Below, piece after piece: positions 37,084-48,193 of a stretch of 64,000 nt of DNA. The DNA lies in NCBI RefSeq assembly GCF_037325665.1, contig NC_090261.1, positions 14,012,451 through 14,076,450 on the forward strand, given 5' to 3'. The translations under genes were made by a program, and so were the position numbers. Each line of letters starts with the position of its first letter. Position 1 is the stretch's first letter. Below the pieces are notes generated by a model that did not search any database, was not told the origin of the DNA, and worked only from the letters and a program-made list of their open reading frames with translations. This stretch comes from Littorina saxatilis. Taxonomy: Eukaryota > Mollusca > Gastropoda > Littorinimorpha > Littorinidae.

Positions 37084-38157
37084 CAAAACGCACACATTTA
37101 TAGCACACACACACACGCGCGCGCACTGAATACAAAAAAGTGAGTTAAACTTAAAACCAGTTTAACGGATTAAAACAACAACAACAACAACAACATAAAC
37201 AAAAACTGAGTCACACCCACGACCAATGCCTCTGGTTTTAATTGTACAAAAAAATGCCTTCCTGGGCTATTATGGCTCTTCAGTCATGACAAATATATAA
37301 CAGGCTAAAATAAAAATAGACAAACAAAACAGATTATTAATGGAGTTAAACATAAAATCAGTTTAATGGATAAAATCAACAACAACAACAACAAGAACAT
37401 AACAAGTCGCGTAGGGCGAAATTACTACATTTAGTCAAGCTGTGGAACTCACAGAATGAAACTGAACGTAGTCCGCCGCTAGTGCAAAAGGCAGTGAAAG
37501 TGACGAGCCTGTTTGGCTCGGTTGCGCTGTGCTTCATAGCACGCTTTACTGTACCTCTCTTCGTTTTAACTTTCTGAGCGTGTTTTTAATCCAAACATAT
37601 CATATCTATATGTTTTTGGAATCGGGAACCGACAAGGAATAAGATGAAATAGTTTTTAAAACGATTTCGGAAATTGAATTTTAATAATAATTTTTATATT
37701 TTTAATTTTCAGAGCTTGTTTTTAATCCAAATATAACATATTTATATGTTTTTGGAATCAGAAAATGATGGAGAATAAGATGAACGTAAATTTGGATCGT
37801 TTTATAAAAAAATGTTTATTTACAATTTTCAGATTTTTAATGACCAAATTAAAGTCATCAATTAATTTTTAAGCCACCAAGCTGAAATGCAATACCGAAC
37901 ACCGGCCTTCGTCGAAGATTGCTGGGCCAAAATTTCAATCAATTTGATTGAAAAATGAGGGTGTGACAGTGCCGCCTCAACTTTTACAAAAAGCCGGATA
38001 TGACGTCATCAAAAGTATTTATCGAAAAAAAGAAAAAAACGTCCGGGGATATCATTCCCAGGAACTCTCATGTCAAATTTCATTAAGATCGGTCCAGTAG
38101 TTTGGTCTGAATCGCTCTACACACACACACAGACACACACACAGACACACACACACA

Positions 38158-38201
<44 letters not shown>

Positions 38202-40282
38202 ACAACCCTCGTCTCGATTCCCCCCTCTACGTTAAAACATTTAGTCAAAACTTGACTAAATGTAAAAACAACAACAAGAACATAAAAACAACAACATAAA
38301 ATACAACAAAATAAAATACAACAACATAAAATACAACATAAACAGATAACAACTGATTCACATCCATGACCAATGTCTCTGGTTATAAATGTAACACAAA
38401 TGCCTTCTGGGATTTTATGGGTCTTCGTGACGAATTTGTAACAGGTTAAAAAAATGATTGAATGGAGAAACAAATTAAACAGAACAACTCGTTGACAGCT
38501 ATAGAATCTGGATAAAAATCAGTTGGCGGGGAAGTTTTCAGGGCATCCTCATTTGGTGACTTGGGTCTACTTTCGTTTTCTTACAACCGGTCTTGCAACA
38601 ACGCATTTGTGCTGCTCGGGACCAGAGATTTGCTTTTATACAACCGGACTTTTATACATCCGATTTTCATACAACCGGAAAATTCTAAGTAATAACAAAG
38701 AGTAGCTTCTGCCGGGACCCTGCCTACCCCTTTCATACATCCAGACTTTCATACATCCGGTGTTTTATACATCCGGTCTATACTGTATCATATAAATGCA
38801 GCATCGGTTATTATGCAGTATTGTTCTCAGGCTTTGGTCATTGACACATGTATACTTATGCGATCTGACACATTGTTTTGACCCCTGGCAGGTCAGTCTA
38901 CCATCTGGTACTTTTGACATGTAGGAGGTCTGATGAAAAAACCAATTTTGTTTCAGCCAGAACATAATTTCAATTCAGATTGAACTGACCTGTTGTCCTC
39001 TGATTCTGTGAATAACTCTTATGCTTTTTACAAATTAATTATTAAGCCTCCATACAGCAGCTCTCATGACAAAGCAGGCAATAAACCACAGACACAGACA
39101 GACACACTGACATAAACATACCCACACAAGCACGAGCAAGCAAGCAAACACCCTTGTCACAGAGTCTGCATTACAGAATCTGCTGAAACTTACTATATCA
39201 ACAGGAACATAAGCCTTGAGTTCAGTGCAAAGGTCTCCCTCTATGGTCATCTGGTAATCCATGGAACCTTTGTCCTTCATTTCGTTGCACGCATCCACGA
39301 ACGCACGGCTGTAATCAATGCCTATTGCTTCATCCACTACCCGAGCCAGTTCAAATGTGGAACGTCCAACAGCGCAACCGATGTCTAATGCCCGGTTTGG
39401 TACTCCCATCTGAAAATGAAATCATATTAGCTGACGAGCTGATACATAACATACACACACACCCTCTCTCTCTCTGCACACACACACACACACCCATACA
39501 GATACACACTGTATCTAGCTGAGGATCCAGTATAAACTTATTGAGCATGAGGGTATGAGAAACAGCCTATGGTCTTTGCAGGGCAAATTTTCCTCAATAA
39601 ACAGAAGAGAAACTGAAAAGTAGGATTAAACTCTTGGTGGAATTCAAGCCTTCCAAGTGTAGTTGCTGAGTCATTCTCGATTTGTTGAGAGAGAGACCAC
39701 ATCCAGAACTAATGCTAAGTAAACATTTATCAGCTTAATATACATGTGTTTGTTCCAATGACCCACTTAGAATACTAAGATAGGGGATGCTTACACAAAA
39801 AGTGGTTCTACAAGTACAATAAACATAAATAGACTTAGCAAAAACAGTATATCATTTTACAAAGAAACAACACAGTAGATCTACACGTGTGACTTCATTT
39901 AAGGAATGTGTTACAATTTTCTGCCTCGATAAGTTAAAGCTTGTAGTTGTAGCAGACGACAAATCTCACTCGTGAAAAGGGACGTAACTGTAAAATACTT
40001 CACCTTTGGCTTGTAGTGCTTCAAGCAAAGCTCAGCGCACCGCTTGGGAAAATCTAACGAGTCTGTAGGTCCAAAGTCTTCATACGCTAGTACTTCTTTG
40101 GGTTTTCCGTAGTGGAAGACCAAATATTCATTCACTTGTTTCTGGGTTTCGTAGTATTCACTGGGGGAGGTCGAACCCGAAGCACGAGTGAGCCGGTAGG
40201 TTGCATAAATCGCAACCCCGAGTGATGCAGCTATCGATCCAACTGCAAAATATCTATGGTCGATTCCGAAAACAGTTGCCAT
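32926..40282 (-). CDS. Stand-alone OvoA C-terminal-type SAM methyltransferase with N-terminal membrane segment
   Basis: Four coding exons: 40004-40282, 39194-39409, 35528-35734, 32926-33111; all phase 0, GT/AG, 295 aa plus stop. Residues about 11-30 form one hydrophobic segment (YFAVGSIAASLGVAIYATY) followed by basic TYRLTR, a likely membrane anchor or signal anchor. The rest is a class I Rossmann methyltransferase: motif I LDIGCAVGRSTFEL (101-114), acidic IGIDYS (Asp125), GDA (175-177), VILAANLVCRLHSP, LVAPGGILVITAPYTWL. The ends YYETQKQVNEYLVFHYG and HQWTVAHATVW match the family named putative 4-mercaptohistidine N1-methyltransferase, the C-terminal domain of OvoA, as I recall it. In animal OvoA this domain is fused to DinB and sulfoxide synthase domains, which are absent here. 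The Met at 40282 has a strong Kozak context. An acceptor lies at 40305-40307, so a leader exon is likely. Substrate is unproven. Confidence 0.9.
33527..34028 (+). mobile_element. Small element nested in CA-tailed copy 2
   Basis: Starts CTAGATGATTACCCGCTTCG and ends in a CAGACAGACAGA run, TA repeats and GAGAGAG. It splits the host phrase AACATA / TTTATATG. Its 3' part carries CCAAATTTGAAAAAGATCC, similar in layout to the host family's AAATTTCATAAAGATCGG stretch. Family unknown to me; no coding capacity. Confidence 0.6.
34246..34766 (+). mobile_element. SINE-like insert with (ATT)n tail nested in CA-tailed copy 2
   Basis: The right end reads GTAAAGCGCTAAGAG, then AGCGCTATAAAAGTTTG and (ATT)n, the style of molluscan SINE 3' ends. 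The middle (about 34497-34680) is a small minisatellite of TTTGCCTGTGCGTGTATAG units. The left end is C-rich and its exact boundary is uncertain. No Pol III boxes recognised. Confidence 0.55.
36110..36345 (-). mobile_element. tRNA-headed SINE
   Basis: On the minus strand the head reads GGCCTGGTAGCTCAGTTGG then TAGAGCA (A box) and AGGTTCGAATCCAGG (B box), very close to a real tRNA. It is continued by a ~150-bp unrelated body, so it is a SINE and not a tRNA gene. The left (tail) limit is approximate. Confidence 0.7.
36781..37085 (+). repeat. C run, (GT)n and (CT)n cluster
   Basis: C run 36781-36807, GT-rich 36808-36895 and (CT)n about 37005-37083, inside the 36418-38787 element. Confidence 0.95.
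37403..38265 (+). mobile_element. CA-tailed hairpin family, copy 3, full length
   Basis: Best full copy, 863 bp. The 5' end CAAGTCGCGTAGGGCG is followed 20-odd bp later by ACATTTAGTCAAG. The body is A/T-rich with a CA run at about 38117-38201. The 3' end is a perfect 12-bp-arm hairpin, ACATTTAGTCAA - AAC - TTGACTAAATGT, then AA. The 5' ACATTTAGTCAAG is the inverse of the 3' arm. No coding frame. A near-identical phrase AACAACAACAAGAACATAA flanks both sides, either a ~19-bp target duplication or part of the surrounding AAC-rich repeat. Confidence 0.85.
38788..39193. other. Intron 2 sequence of the methyltransferase gene, no further element seen
   Basis: Unique-looking A/T-rich intron between the TIR element and exon 2. 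Confidence 0.6.
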
Positions 40283-41076
40283 GGCTTCACGGTTGAACTT
40301 GGCCCTGGAGATGGAATAAAAGGGAAAGGTGTCTGGAACCGTCCTACAGTCGTTGCGAACCACGCACCTGTTCCAGTCTCAACGCCAACAAGACTTCCGG
40401 TGTGTCGATTTGCCGAATCGGAACAAAATAACAAGACGCTTCTATATTATACAATGAAAACGTGTAACGTTTCAGTTCATATTTTTGATTTTCGGAGAGA
40501 GTGTCTTTTACAATTGATACAATTCTCTTACGGACATTGCATGTGATGCCACTAACACGCATATCATCACACTGGTCAAATAAGTACAGGCCGACAGGAC
40601 CGCTGATTTAGACTGCCTCAGTACTGACATCAACGGCACGGCGGCGGCACGGCGGCGGTACGCCCATCTAGTAAATTTTAAGTTTAGTATTCAAAAGTGT
40701 CTAATTTCCACAGCTAACAGGTTGCATTAAATATGGCCCTCACGTATCCACATACGTTCAATTCATGTCCACCCACCGCACTGAGCGCGCCGCCTATTCA
40801 GTCTGAATAACAGCGACTGCTCAAAGACCAGACGACGATAAAGAACTAGCTGCGCACCCCCCACTCGGCCGCTGCAACAATGCCAGACATCTGGATGACT
40901 TGTTCTACAAGTGCAGCGTGACAGACAGATACAGATACAGAGAGACCAACAGCAGACAATGATGAACTCTAACTGCCTGGAATCTGTGTTGCCTGCTGTA
41001 GTCATTGCAACTCGGCTGCATGATCACATTTCTGTATTTGTCATGTAAATTCTTACAACCCCGGATACAAAAACAA
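40283..41076. promoter_or_regulatory. Upstream region of the methyltransferase gene
   Basis: No coding frame. A polypyrimidine tract plus CAG (minus strand, 40305-40307) marks a likely leader-intron acceptor, so the promoter lies further right, position unknown. A short GGCGGCACGGCGGCGG run is at about 40636-40660. Confidence 0.35.
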
Positions 41077-41634
41077 CAAGTCGCGTAAGACGAAATTACT
41101 ACATTTAGTCAAGCTGTGGAACTCACAGAATGAAACTGAACGTAGTCCGCCGCTGGTGCAAAAGGCAGTGAAAGTGACGAGCCTGTTTGGCGCGGTATAG
41201 CGGTTGCGCTGTGCTTCATAGCACGCTTTTCTGTACCTCTCTTCGTTTTAACTTTCTGAGCGTGTTTTTAATCCAAACATATCATATCTATATGTTTTTG
41301 GAATCAGGAACCGACAAGGAATAAGATGAAATAGTTTTTAAAACGATTTCGGAAATTTAATTTTGATCATAATTTTTATATTTTTAATTTTCAGAGCTTG
41401 TTTTTAATCCAAATATAACATATTTATATGTTTTTGGAATCAGAAAATGATGGAGAATAAGATGAACGTAAATTTGGATCGTTTTATAAAAAAAATAATT
41501 TTTCCACAATTTTCAGATTTTTAATGACCAAAGTCATTAATTAATTTTTAAGCCACCAAACTGAAATGCAATACCGAAGTCCGGCCTTCGTCGAAAATTG
41601 CAAGGCCAAAATTTCAATCAATCACACACACACA

Positions 41635-41677
<43 letters not shown>

Positions 41678-41741
41678 CATGACCCTCGTCTCGATTCCCC
41701 CTCTATGTTAAAACATTTAGTCAAAACTTGACTAAATGTAA
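41077..41741 (+). mobile_element. CA-tailed hairpin family, copy 4, internal deletion before the CA run
   Basis: Starts CAAGTCGCGTAAGACG and ends CTTGACTAAATGTAA. About 200 bp between TTTCAATCAAT and the CA run are missing relative to copy 3. Confidence 0.85.
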
Positions 41742-42534
41742 AAACAGAAAATGACGTCACACCTTAAAAAAACCATGGCTTTAATTTAAATGTAGCTGCA
41801 TTAACACTAAATGTTTGTTATAATGCAGTAAAACGTGACTATTACATATCTGATTATTCTTGTTCACCTATTTCGTCTCCTCTACCCCTGTGCGTGTATT
41901 GTATGTGCCTCTTGTTTTATGGACTGGGCACAGGAGCTGCGCCTTCGGCTCTCAGTGTCAAGTCCCTAAAGGCCGAGGGAAGTGTTTAATCACGGTAAAC
42001 CGTAGAGTCCAGACACTAAGTATTGGATAACCGCATCCTTCCATTTGAACACAACCTAACATATCCACAGACTGACTGTTTTCTGTGCAGTGTGAATGTT
42101 TTTGTTTGTTTGTTTGTTTGTTTGCTTGTTTTTCTTTTCTTTTCTTTTTTGTTGCCGCTTAATTATGTTTTTGTTTTTTTAATAAATGATACCAGTGCCT
42201 TTCTGCAACATTAACTGGTTCAGTACGAAACTTTATGTCTTCACGAAAAGCACTCAGGCAAATATTTATTTTATTTCATTATTTTAGTAGTTTTATATGC
42301 ACACAAAAAACCCACCGGACCTTCTGGATTTGGGGTATAGCCTCGACATGGAAAGAAAGGTATGTTTAACTGAGCTACATGTACAGTCCTTTCCGGCCGT
42401 TAAAACAGTTCCGGGCTTCGGATAGCTCAGCAGATCTGCCGAGACTTCAAGTATTACATGGGTAAGATCATCCCTCCACTTGGACACATACCAAATCAGT
42501 AACAACATCCTGACTGCGTTGTGTGCTGAGTTTG

Positions 42535-43125
42535 TTTGTTTGTTTGTTTGCTTAACGCCTAGCCGACCACGAAGGGCCATATCACTGCAGGGCGGTGCTG
42601 CTTTGACATATAACGTGCGCCACACACAAGACAGAAGTCGCAGCACAGGCTTCATGTCTCACCCAGTCACATTATTCTGACACCGGACCAACCAGCACTA
42701 ACCCCATAATGCCAGACGCCAGGCGGAGCAGCCACTAGATTGCCAATTTTAAAGTCTTAGGTATGACCCGGCCCGGGGTTCGAACCCACGACCTCCCGAT
42801 CACAGGGCGGACGCCTTACCACTATAGTCTTGAGTCGAGCGTTTGAAAATGCCTGAGTCTGAAGGCGGGTGTAACTTACACCTCTTGGTATCAGTCTGCC
42901 TTAGAGATGGGGACGACAGTTGGCCGAATGGCCAGAATAGCGCGCTGCATTCCTGCATAGAACTAAGGCGCGTCTGCCGCGACGGTGCCTGAGCTAAACA
43001 TTGGCGGGCACTGCTCAAGCCCGGCACACGGCACAGTAAACATTCCCCGTCCCTTCACCTCTCTCGCCACCATCCGCCCTACCCTTGGTCTCATGCCTGA
43101 CTAGGCCAACCGTGCCGGTCTGTGC
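42535..43125 (-). mobile_element. tRNA-headed SINE, family 3, split by a 275-bp insertion
   Basis: Same family as 11947-12263. The tRNA-like head is cut at CGCCTTACCACTA and resumes at ACTAGGCCAACCGTGCC after an insert at 42825-43099. The 4-bp ACTA is present on both sides (42821-42824, 43100-43103). Confidence 0.8.
42825..43099. mobile_element. 275-bp insert of unknown type inside a SINE head
   Basis: Begins TAGTCTTGAGTCGAGCG and ends GGTCTCATGCCTG. No clear inverted ends or tail. The ACTA direct duplication on both sides supports a real insertion. Family not recognised. Confidence 0.5.
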
Positions 43126-43129
43126 TGAG

Positions 43130-44264
43130 TGGGAATTTGTGAATCAATGCATTTCACAGATTGACACAACTGTCTGTCAAAAAAAAAAACCACACACACA
43201 ACCCCGGCGGAAACTAATTTATTCAAAATAAAGACTAGAAAACAGGTCAGTATGAAGAGAAAGCAAGTGGTTGCGGTTGATCACGTGACGTTTCTTGCAG
43301 TATCATGGGTCCGAGAGGAGTAATGATGGTTTAGTCCCAGTCCATGTCAAATTAAGCCACTGGCCAAACTGATGGACAGCAAAATGGTATCGTACACCGG
43401 ACGGACTGTGCCTTTATGAGCGTTCATTGCTGACATTTGTGAACGCAGGAGAAGACAAAGATTAATCGCCAGACACTAGACTCCATACATCATTCACGGG
43501 GTGACCAAAGCGGAGCGACATCTGCGGGGCATCCGCACGCGTTTGTAATTGATACACGTAGTAGGTCAGTCAGGGACTGAACAAATGATGCAGATATCAG
43601 TGAATCTCCCCGTATCATTATTTTGCGGCATGCAGGCGGGTATGAGATGTACGAAGCGAAAGTGGGTGAGAACAAAACGAGGGGTTTGATTGCGTGTTGA
43701 AATCACAATAATTAAATCTCAATTTCAACCAATCTAACACCGCGGCTGTAGGCGAACAGAACCAATTTGAGTGAGGACAGGAGACGCCGCAGACGAGCAC
43801 TTCGTTATCAATAAGCTCTCCCGAATAGTAACTGGTTATTTAGCAAAGAATTATAACAAATAGTGTGATAAGTGCATACATGCATGTCAGTTAGGAAAGC
43901 GTAAAGACGTCAGTGGAAGAGACAGCAGATGTCTTCAGTTGACAAATAGTTTTCTTTTAGCTATTGTGAGTGGAACTGGTTCTACAGCAACTAATAAACA
44001 AGGAAGCAAGCAGGCAGCCTAATAGCCCCCGAGTCCACAAACACACAAAACTCAGGGAACCTGAGCATGCTGATTATAACTTAACCAAGAAAAATGTTCA
44101 TTCAAAATGAACAGCGTCGATGCAATGTCCACCAAAGATTTATTTTGGGAAGTGTTAAAAGGTTAGGGTCAAAAGTCAATGAACTGCATGTTGTGCTGGA
44201 TGTATAAATTGTTTATTTCAGTCAATGCTTGCTATGAATTGATCAAACAGCCACAAGAAAAAAA
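43130..44264. other. Intergenic, no gene or clear element seen
   Basis: Short open frames only, none with a recognisable domain. Confidence 0.5.
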
Positions 44265-45010
44265 CAAGTCGCGTAAGGCGAAATTACTACATTTAGTCAA
44301 GCTGTGGAACTCACAGAATGAAACTGAACGTAGTCCGCCGCTAGTGCAAAAGGCAGTGAAAGTGACGAGCCTGTTTGGCGCGGTAACGGTTGCGCTGTGC
44401 TTCATAGCACGCTTTACTGTAGCCTACCTCTCTTCGTTTTAACTTTCTGAGCGTGTTTTTAATCCAAACATATCATATCTATATGTTTTTGGAATCAGGA
44501 ACCGACAAGGAATAAGATGAAATAGTTTTTAAAACGATTTCGGAAATTTAATTTTGATCATAATGTTTATATTTTTAATTTTCAGAGCTTGTTTTTAATC
44601 CAAATATAACATATTTATATGTTTTTGGAATCAGAAAAGGATGAAGAATAAGATGAACGTAAATTTGGATCGTTTTATAATTTATTTATTTTTTTACAAT
44701 TTTCAGATTTTTAATGACCAAAGTCATTAATTAATTTTTAAGCCACCAAGCTGAAATGCAATACGGAAGTCCGGCCTTCGTCGAAGATTGCTTGGCCAAA
44801 ATTTCAATCAATTTGATTGAAAAATGAGGGTGTGACAGTGCAGCCTCAACTTGTACAAAAAAGCCGGATATGACGTCATAAAAGACGTTTATAAAAAAAA
44901 AAATTAAAAAAAACCGTCCTGGAATATCATTCCCAGGAAGTCTCATGTCAAATTTCATAAAGATCGGTCCAGTAGTTTAGTCTGAATCGTTCTACACACA
45001 CACACACACA

Positions 45011-45089
<79 letters not shown>

Positions 45090-45143
45090 CAAGACCCTCG
45101 TCTCGATTCCCCCCTCTATGTTAAGACATTTAGTAAAAACTTT
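44265..45143 (+). mobile_element. CA-tailed hairpin family, copy 5, 3' hairpin decayed
   Basis: Starts CAAGTCGCGTAAGGCG. It has a long CA array (about 44996-45084). The 3' arm ACATTTAGTAAAAAC no longer folds cleanly because the second arm is lost. Confidence 0.8.
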
Positions 45144-46960
45144 TTAATTAAAAAATAGAGCTTGTTTGAAACATGTAGAAAGGAAGAGTTGATATTGCAA
45201 TATCTGTACGTGGGAATGTGGTGAAAAAGAGTGCTAAAAGTAGTAAGTCGGCCTCAGATCCATTTCAAATATTTATTGCAGAAAAACAAAATACAAATTA
45301 AAAACAAAACCACAGAACCATTACCAGGTGTCATAGGAATGTTTGAAAACAATAGTTTTAATTTTACACTGTAAATACAGGAATCAGAATTAAACACCTC
45401 AAATTGGCACATGCATAATGAATCACCTGGAATTGCAACAGGGAGATACTGAAGTAATTGGAAACAAACACTTGAAATTGACAGAGAAACAATTGAAAAT
45501 ATATTACTGACATGAGCGTACAATATTTTAATGGAAGTGCATTTTTAGCACGAAGCATCCGCAGGAGGATGCACTAACAATTACATAGTGCCACAAAATG
45601 TGTACGGACATTTCACAACCGTGCATTATTAGCACAGAACACATACATGGGGGCGCACAAAACATTATTGTACCATGATGATGATCGGGATTGTTGAAGA
45701 TCTTTTCTTGTGCAAGGCACCCCTGTATGACCGCAACTGATCCAACCGGCCGCATCTGAACAAACGACGTCGAAACGGCGCGAAACACGTCCTCTCGGTT
45801 GGTCTCGGATTGACTCGGCTCCTCTCGGTCTTTTTTTTTTTTTGTGCCTTTTTTTCTTTTCCTTATGGTCGGAGTGGTATATTTATGTACATCTTAGATA
45901 TAAAAAAAAAACACCCGAAAGCTGTGTTTAATCGTTTCGCGTAAATTGTACATTTTTTTTCAGCTTTGAAATTGTTTTGGCTTGGAGAGTCAGCGCGCTT
46001 TGGCTTGGAGACTAATTCTCCACAGGCACGTTCTTCCCAACCACAGATACCAGCGTCGTCCGCGACGCTGGAATAAGTGTGATACGTGCATGCATGTCGA
46101 AGTCAGTGTATATGTCTTAAGGGCAGGACATACCTTCAAATACACCGTTTTTCTTATTCAAGTCATTTGACCACAGCATTCATGAAACAGAACTGTTTGT
46201 GTTAAAATTCGGTGTGCTTTTGCTTCAATGTATGTAGAGTAATAGTATACGATCAAAAACAAAATTGCCCTTAGATTGACATTAACAAAAATTATTAAAT
46301 GAAAAATAAGCAAAGCGTTGAATCGAAACATGTTAGTTCACGGATGACAAGATAATTTCAACAGTATTCATCAGAATGATTTGAACTTTTGCAGAATTGT
46401 TTTAGACATTCTGATAGATGTTTTTGTTCGAAACGATTTTCTCCAGGAAAAACAGTTAAAGAGATACAAATGTTGCTTTGTGGGTAACAAAATTATGAAA
46501 ACTGGCTTGCGTATGACACCACACTAACCCAACTTACCAGGGGACGCCAGTGCGAGAGAGGGGATAATTCCTGTACGTTCGAGCCCCGATGTTCTTGCAT
46601 TTTTTCAGTTTTATTTAAAAACCCTTTTGGGGTACAAAACGGTTTTAGTCTTTTTTTTCAAATGATGGAAAAATAAACCAAACCAAAGTACAAAAAAACT
46701 ATTTTTTGTTTCGGAACCTGAAGAAGAGAGTTTCTGCAACTAAAGACTTTCAGGTGTACCTAAATTACACATTGACATCGTAGAAATGAAAAGATTATGT
46801 TATTATGAATACGACCATGAGTTTACTGAATACAAGAAAAGGGGTTTAGAAATAAAGACATCCTGAGACATTGAAAGGCACCTTCAGTCCCGAATAGACT
46901 ATCTTGTAAATCATAAGAGGTCCGTCCAGGCGTTTTTGTGCGGTAAGAGCTACCCTTCTG
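45144..46960. other. Intergenic, no gene or clear element seen
   Basis: A/T-rich. A tRNA B-box-like phrase ACGTTCGAGCCCCGATG at about 46578-46595 is the only RNA-like hint and lacks a matching A box. Confidence 0.45.
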
Positions 46961-46967
46961 TTTAATA

Positions 46968-47335
46968 ATAATAATACTATGGGAGATTTATAGAGCGCTT
47001 GACGTTCTCTAAACGCTTTACAATGACTTGGTGAGAGGTCAAGGCAGGTGAAGTAGCCCGCACGTTGAACATCTCTCATGCTGGGTATTTTCGTGTTTCT
47101 ATAACCCACCGAACTCTGACATGGATTACAGGATCTTTTCCGTGCGCACTTGGTCTTGTGCTTGCGTGTACACACAAAGGGGGTTAAGTCACTAGCAGGT
47201 CTGCACATAGGTTGACCTGGGAGATCGGACAAATCTCCACTTTTAACCCACCGGGCGGCAGCGACCGGGATTCGAACACACGACCTTCCGATTTGGAGGC
47301 CGACGTCTTACCACCACGCCACTGCGCCCGTTTAG
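46968..47335 (-). mobile_element. tRNA-headed SINE, family 1 head with a different 3' tail
   Basis: Minus strand head GGGCGCAGTGGCGTGGTGG and B box GGTCGTGTGTTCGAATCCCG, with a body the same as 3758-4149 down to AAAATACCCAGC. It then switches to a different tail, GTAAAGCGTTTAGAGAACG, CGCTCTATAAATCTCCC and (ATT)n. Confidence 0.85.
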
Positions 47336-47489
47336 ATACGCATCAAAGACATACGGCCCGGCTGCTTTCAGTGCAGACTGGATTTTTATTTATTTCGTAA
47401 CTGACACGTGCGTCATTCTGTGAAATCAACTCGGTGAGCTCAAAATTCCAATTTTCCACAGGAAGCAGCCAGGCTGTTGAATTTCAGGT

Positions 47490-47899
47490 CATATGTTGTG
47501 GGAAGGTCGGGTGGAAGGTGGGATATTGCACAGGCAGAAGAGCATACAATTAAGACACCGAAGACAGGGGTCATATGTTGTGGGAAGGTCGGGTGGAAGG
47601 TGGGATATTGCACAGGCAGAGGAGCATACAATTAAGACACCGAAGACAGGGGTCATATGTTGTGGAAAGGTCGGGTGGAAGGTGGGACATTGCACAGGCA
47701 GAGGAGCATACAATTAAGACACCGAAGACAGGGGTCATATGTTGTGGGAAGGTCGGGTGGAAGGTGGGATATTGCACAGGCAGAGGAGCATACAATTAAG
47801 ACACCGAAGACAGGGGTCATATGTTGTGGGAAGGTCGGGTGGAAGGTGGGATATTGCACAGGCAGAGGAGCATACAATTAAGACACCGAAGACAGGGGT
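47490..47899 (+). repeat. 82-bp tandem repeat, 5 units
   Basis: Units start at 47490, 47572, 47654, 47736 and 47818 with CATATGTTGTGGGAAGGTCG and end CCGAAGACAGGGGT. Near identical (single-base differences). Confidence 0.95.
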
Positions 47900-47904
47900 T
47901 ATTA

Positions 47905-48130
47905 CAAAGAACTTTCTGGTTGCTACCAGAATAATAACTTTTTTTCACTGCTTTCTGGTTTACACCAGAAATTCTGGTTTTATATTCATGAGCATTGCTG
48001 TTTCTGGTTTACACCAGAAATTCTAGAATTATAGTATACAGTCTGTTTTGGTTTACATCAGAGTTCTAGTTGATAAAACATTATTGTTTCTGGTTGATAT
48101 CAGAATTATCAAGACTGTTTTGGAACATTT
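47905..48130. repeat. Array of short hairpins (TTCTGGTTNNNACCAGAA)
   Basis: At least five palindromic phrases at ~50-60-bp spacing: TTTCTGGTTGCTACCAGAA, TTTCTGGTTTACACCAGAAA (twice), TTTTGGTTTACATCAGAG, TTTCTGGTTGATATCAGAA. Each could fold as a 6-8-bp stem. Confidence 0.75.
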
Positions 48131-48193
48131 TCTAGTCGATAGACTTACAGGTTTTTAGTTACAATATGCTTTAATAAAAGACAAGTTAAAGCA

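Larger units (their letters stand above)
36418..38787. mobile_element. TIR element with repeated ATACATCCGG motifs, interrupted by CA-tailed copy 3
   Basis: The ends TACAGTCGAGACCGGATGTA (36418) and TACATCCGGTCTATACTGTA (38787) are inverted with two mismatches and start with TA, a possible TA target duplication of the Tc1/mariner type. Both sub-ends carry several ATACATCCGG or CATACAACCGG copies. Inside are degenerate ~195-bp repeats (about 37145 and 37340), a CT array and CA/GT runs. No transposase frame. It lies in the second intron of the methyltransferase gene. Confidence 0.65.

Noticed and set aside
46540-46610. Possible tRNA or SINE from a B-box-like phrase
   Set aside because: No A box at the right distance and no cloverleaf.
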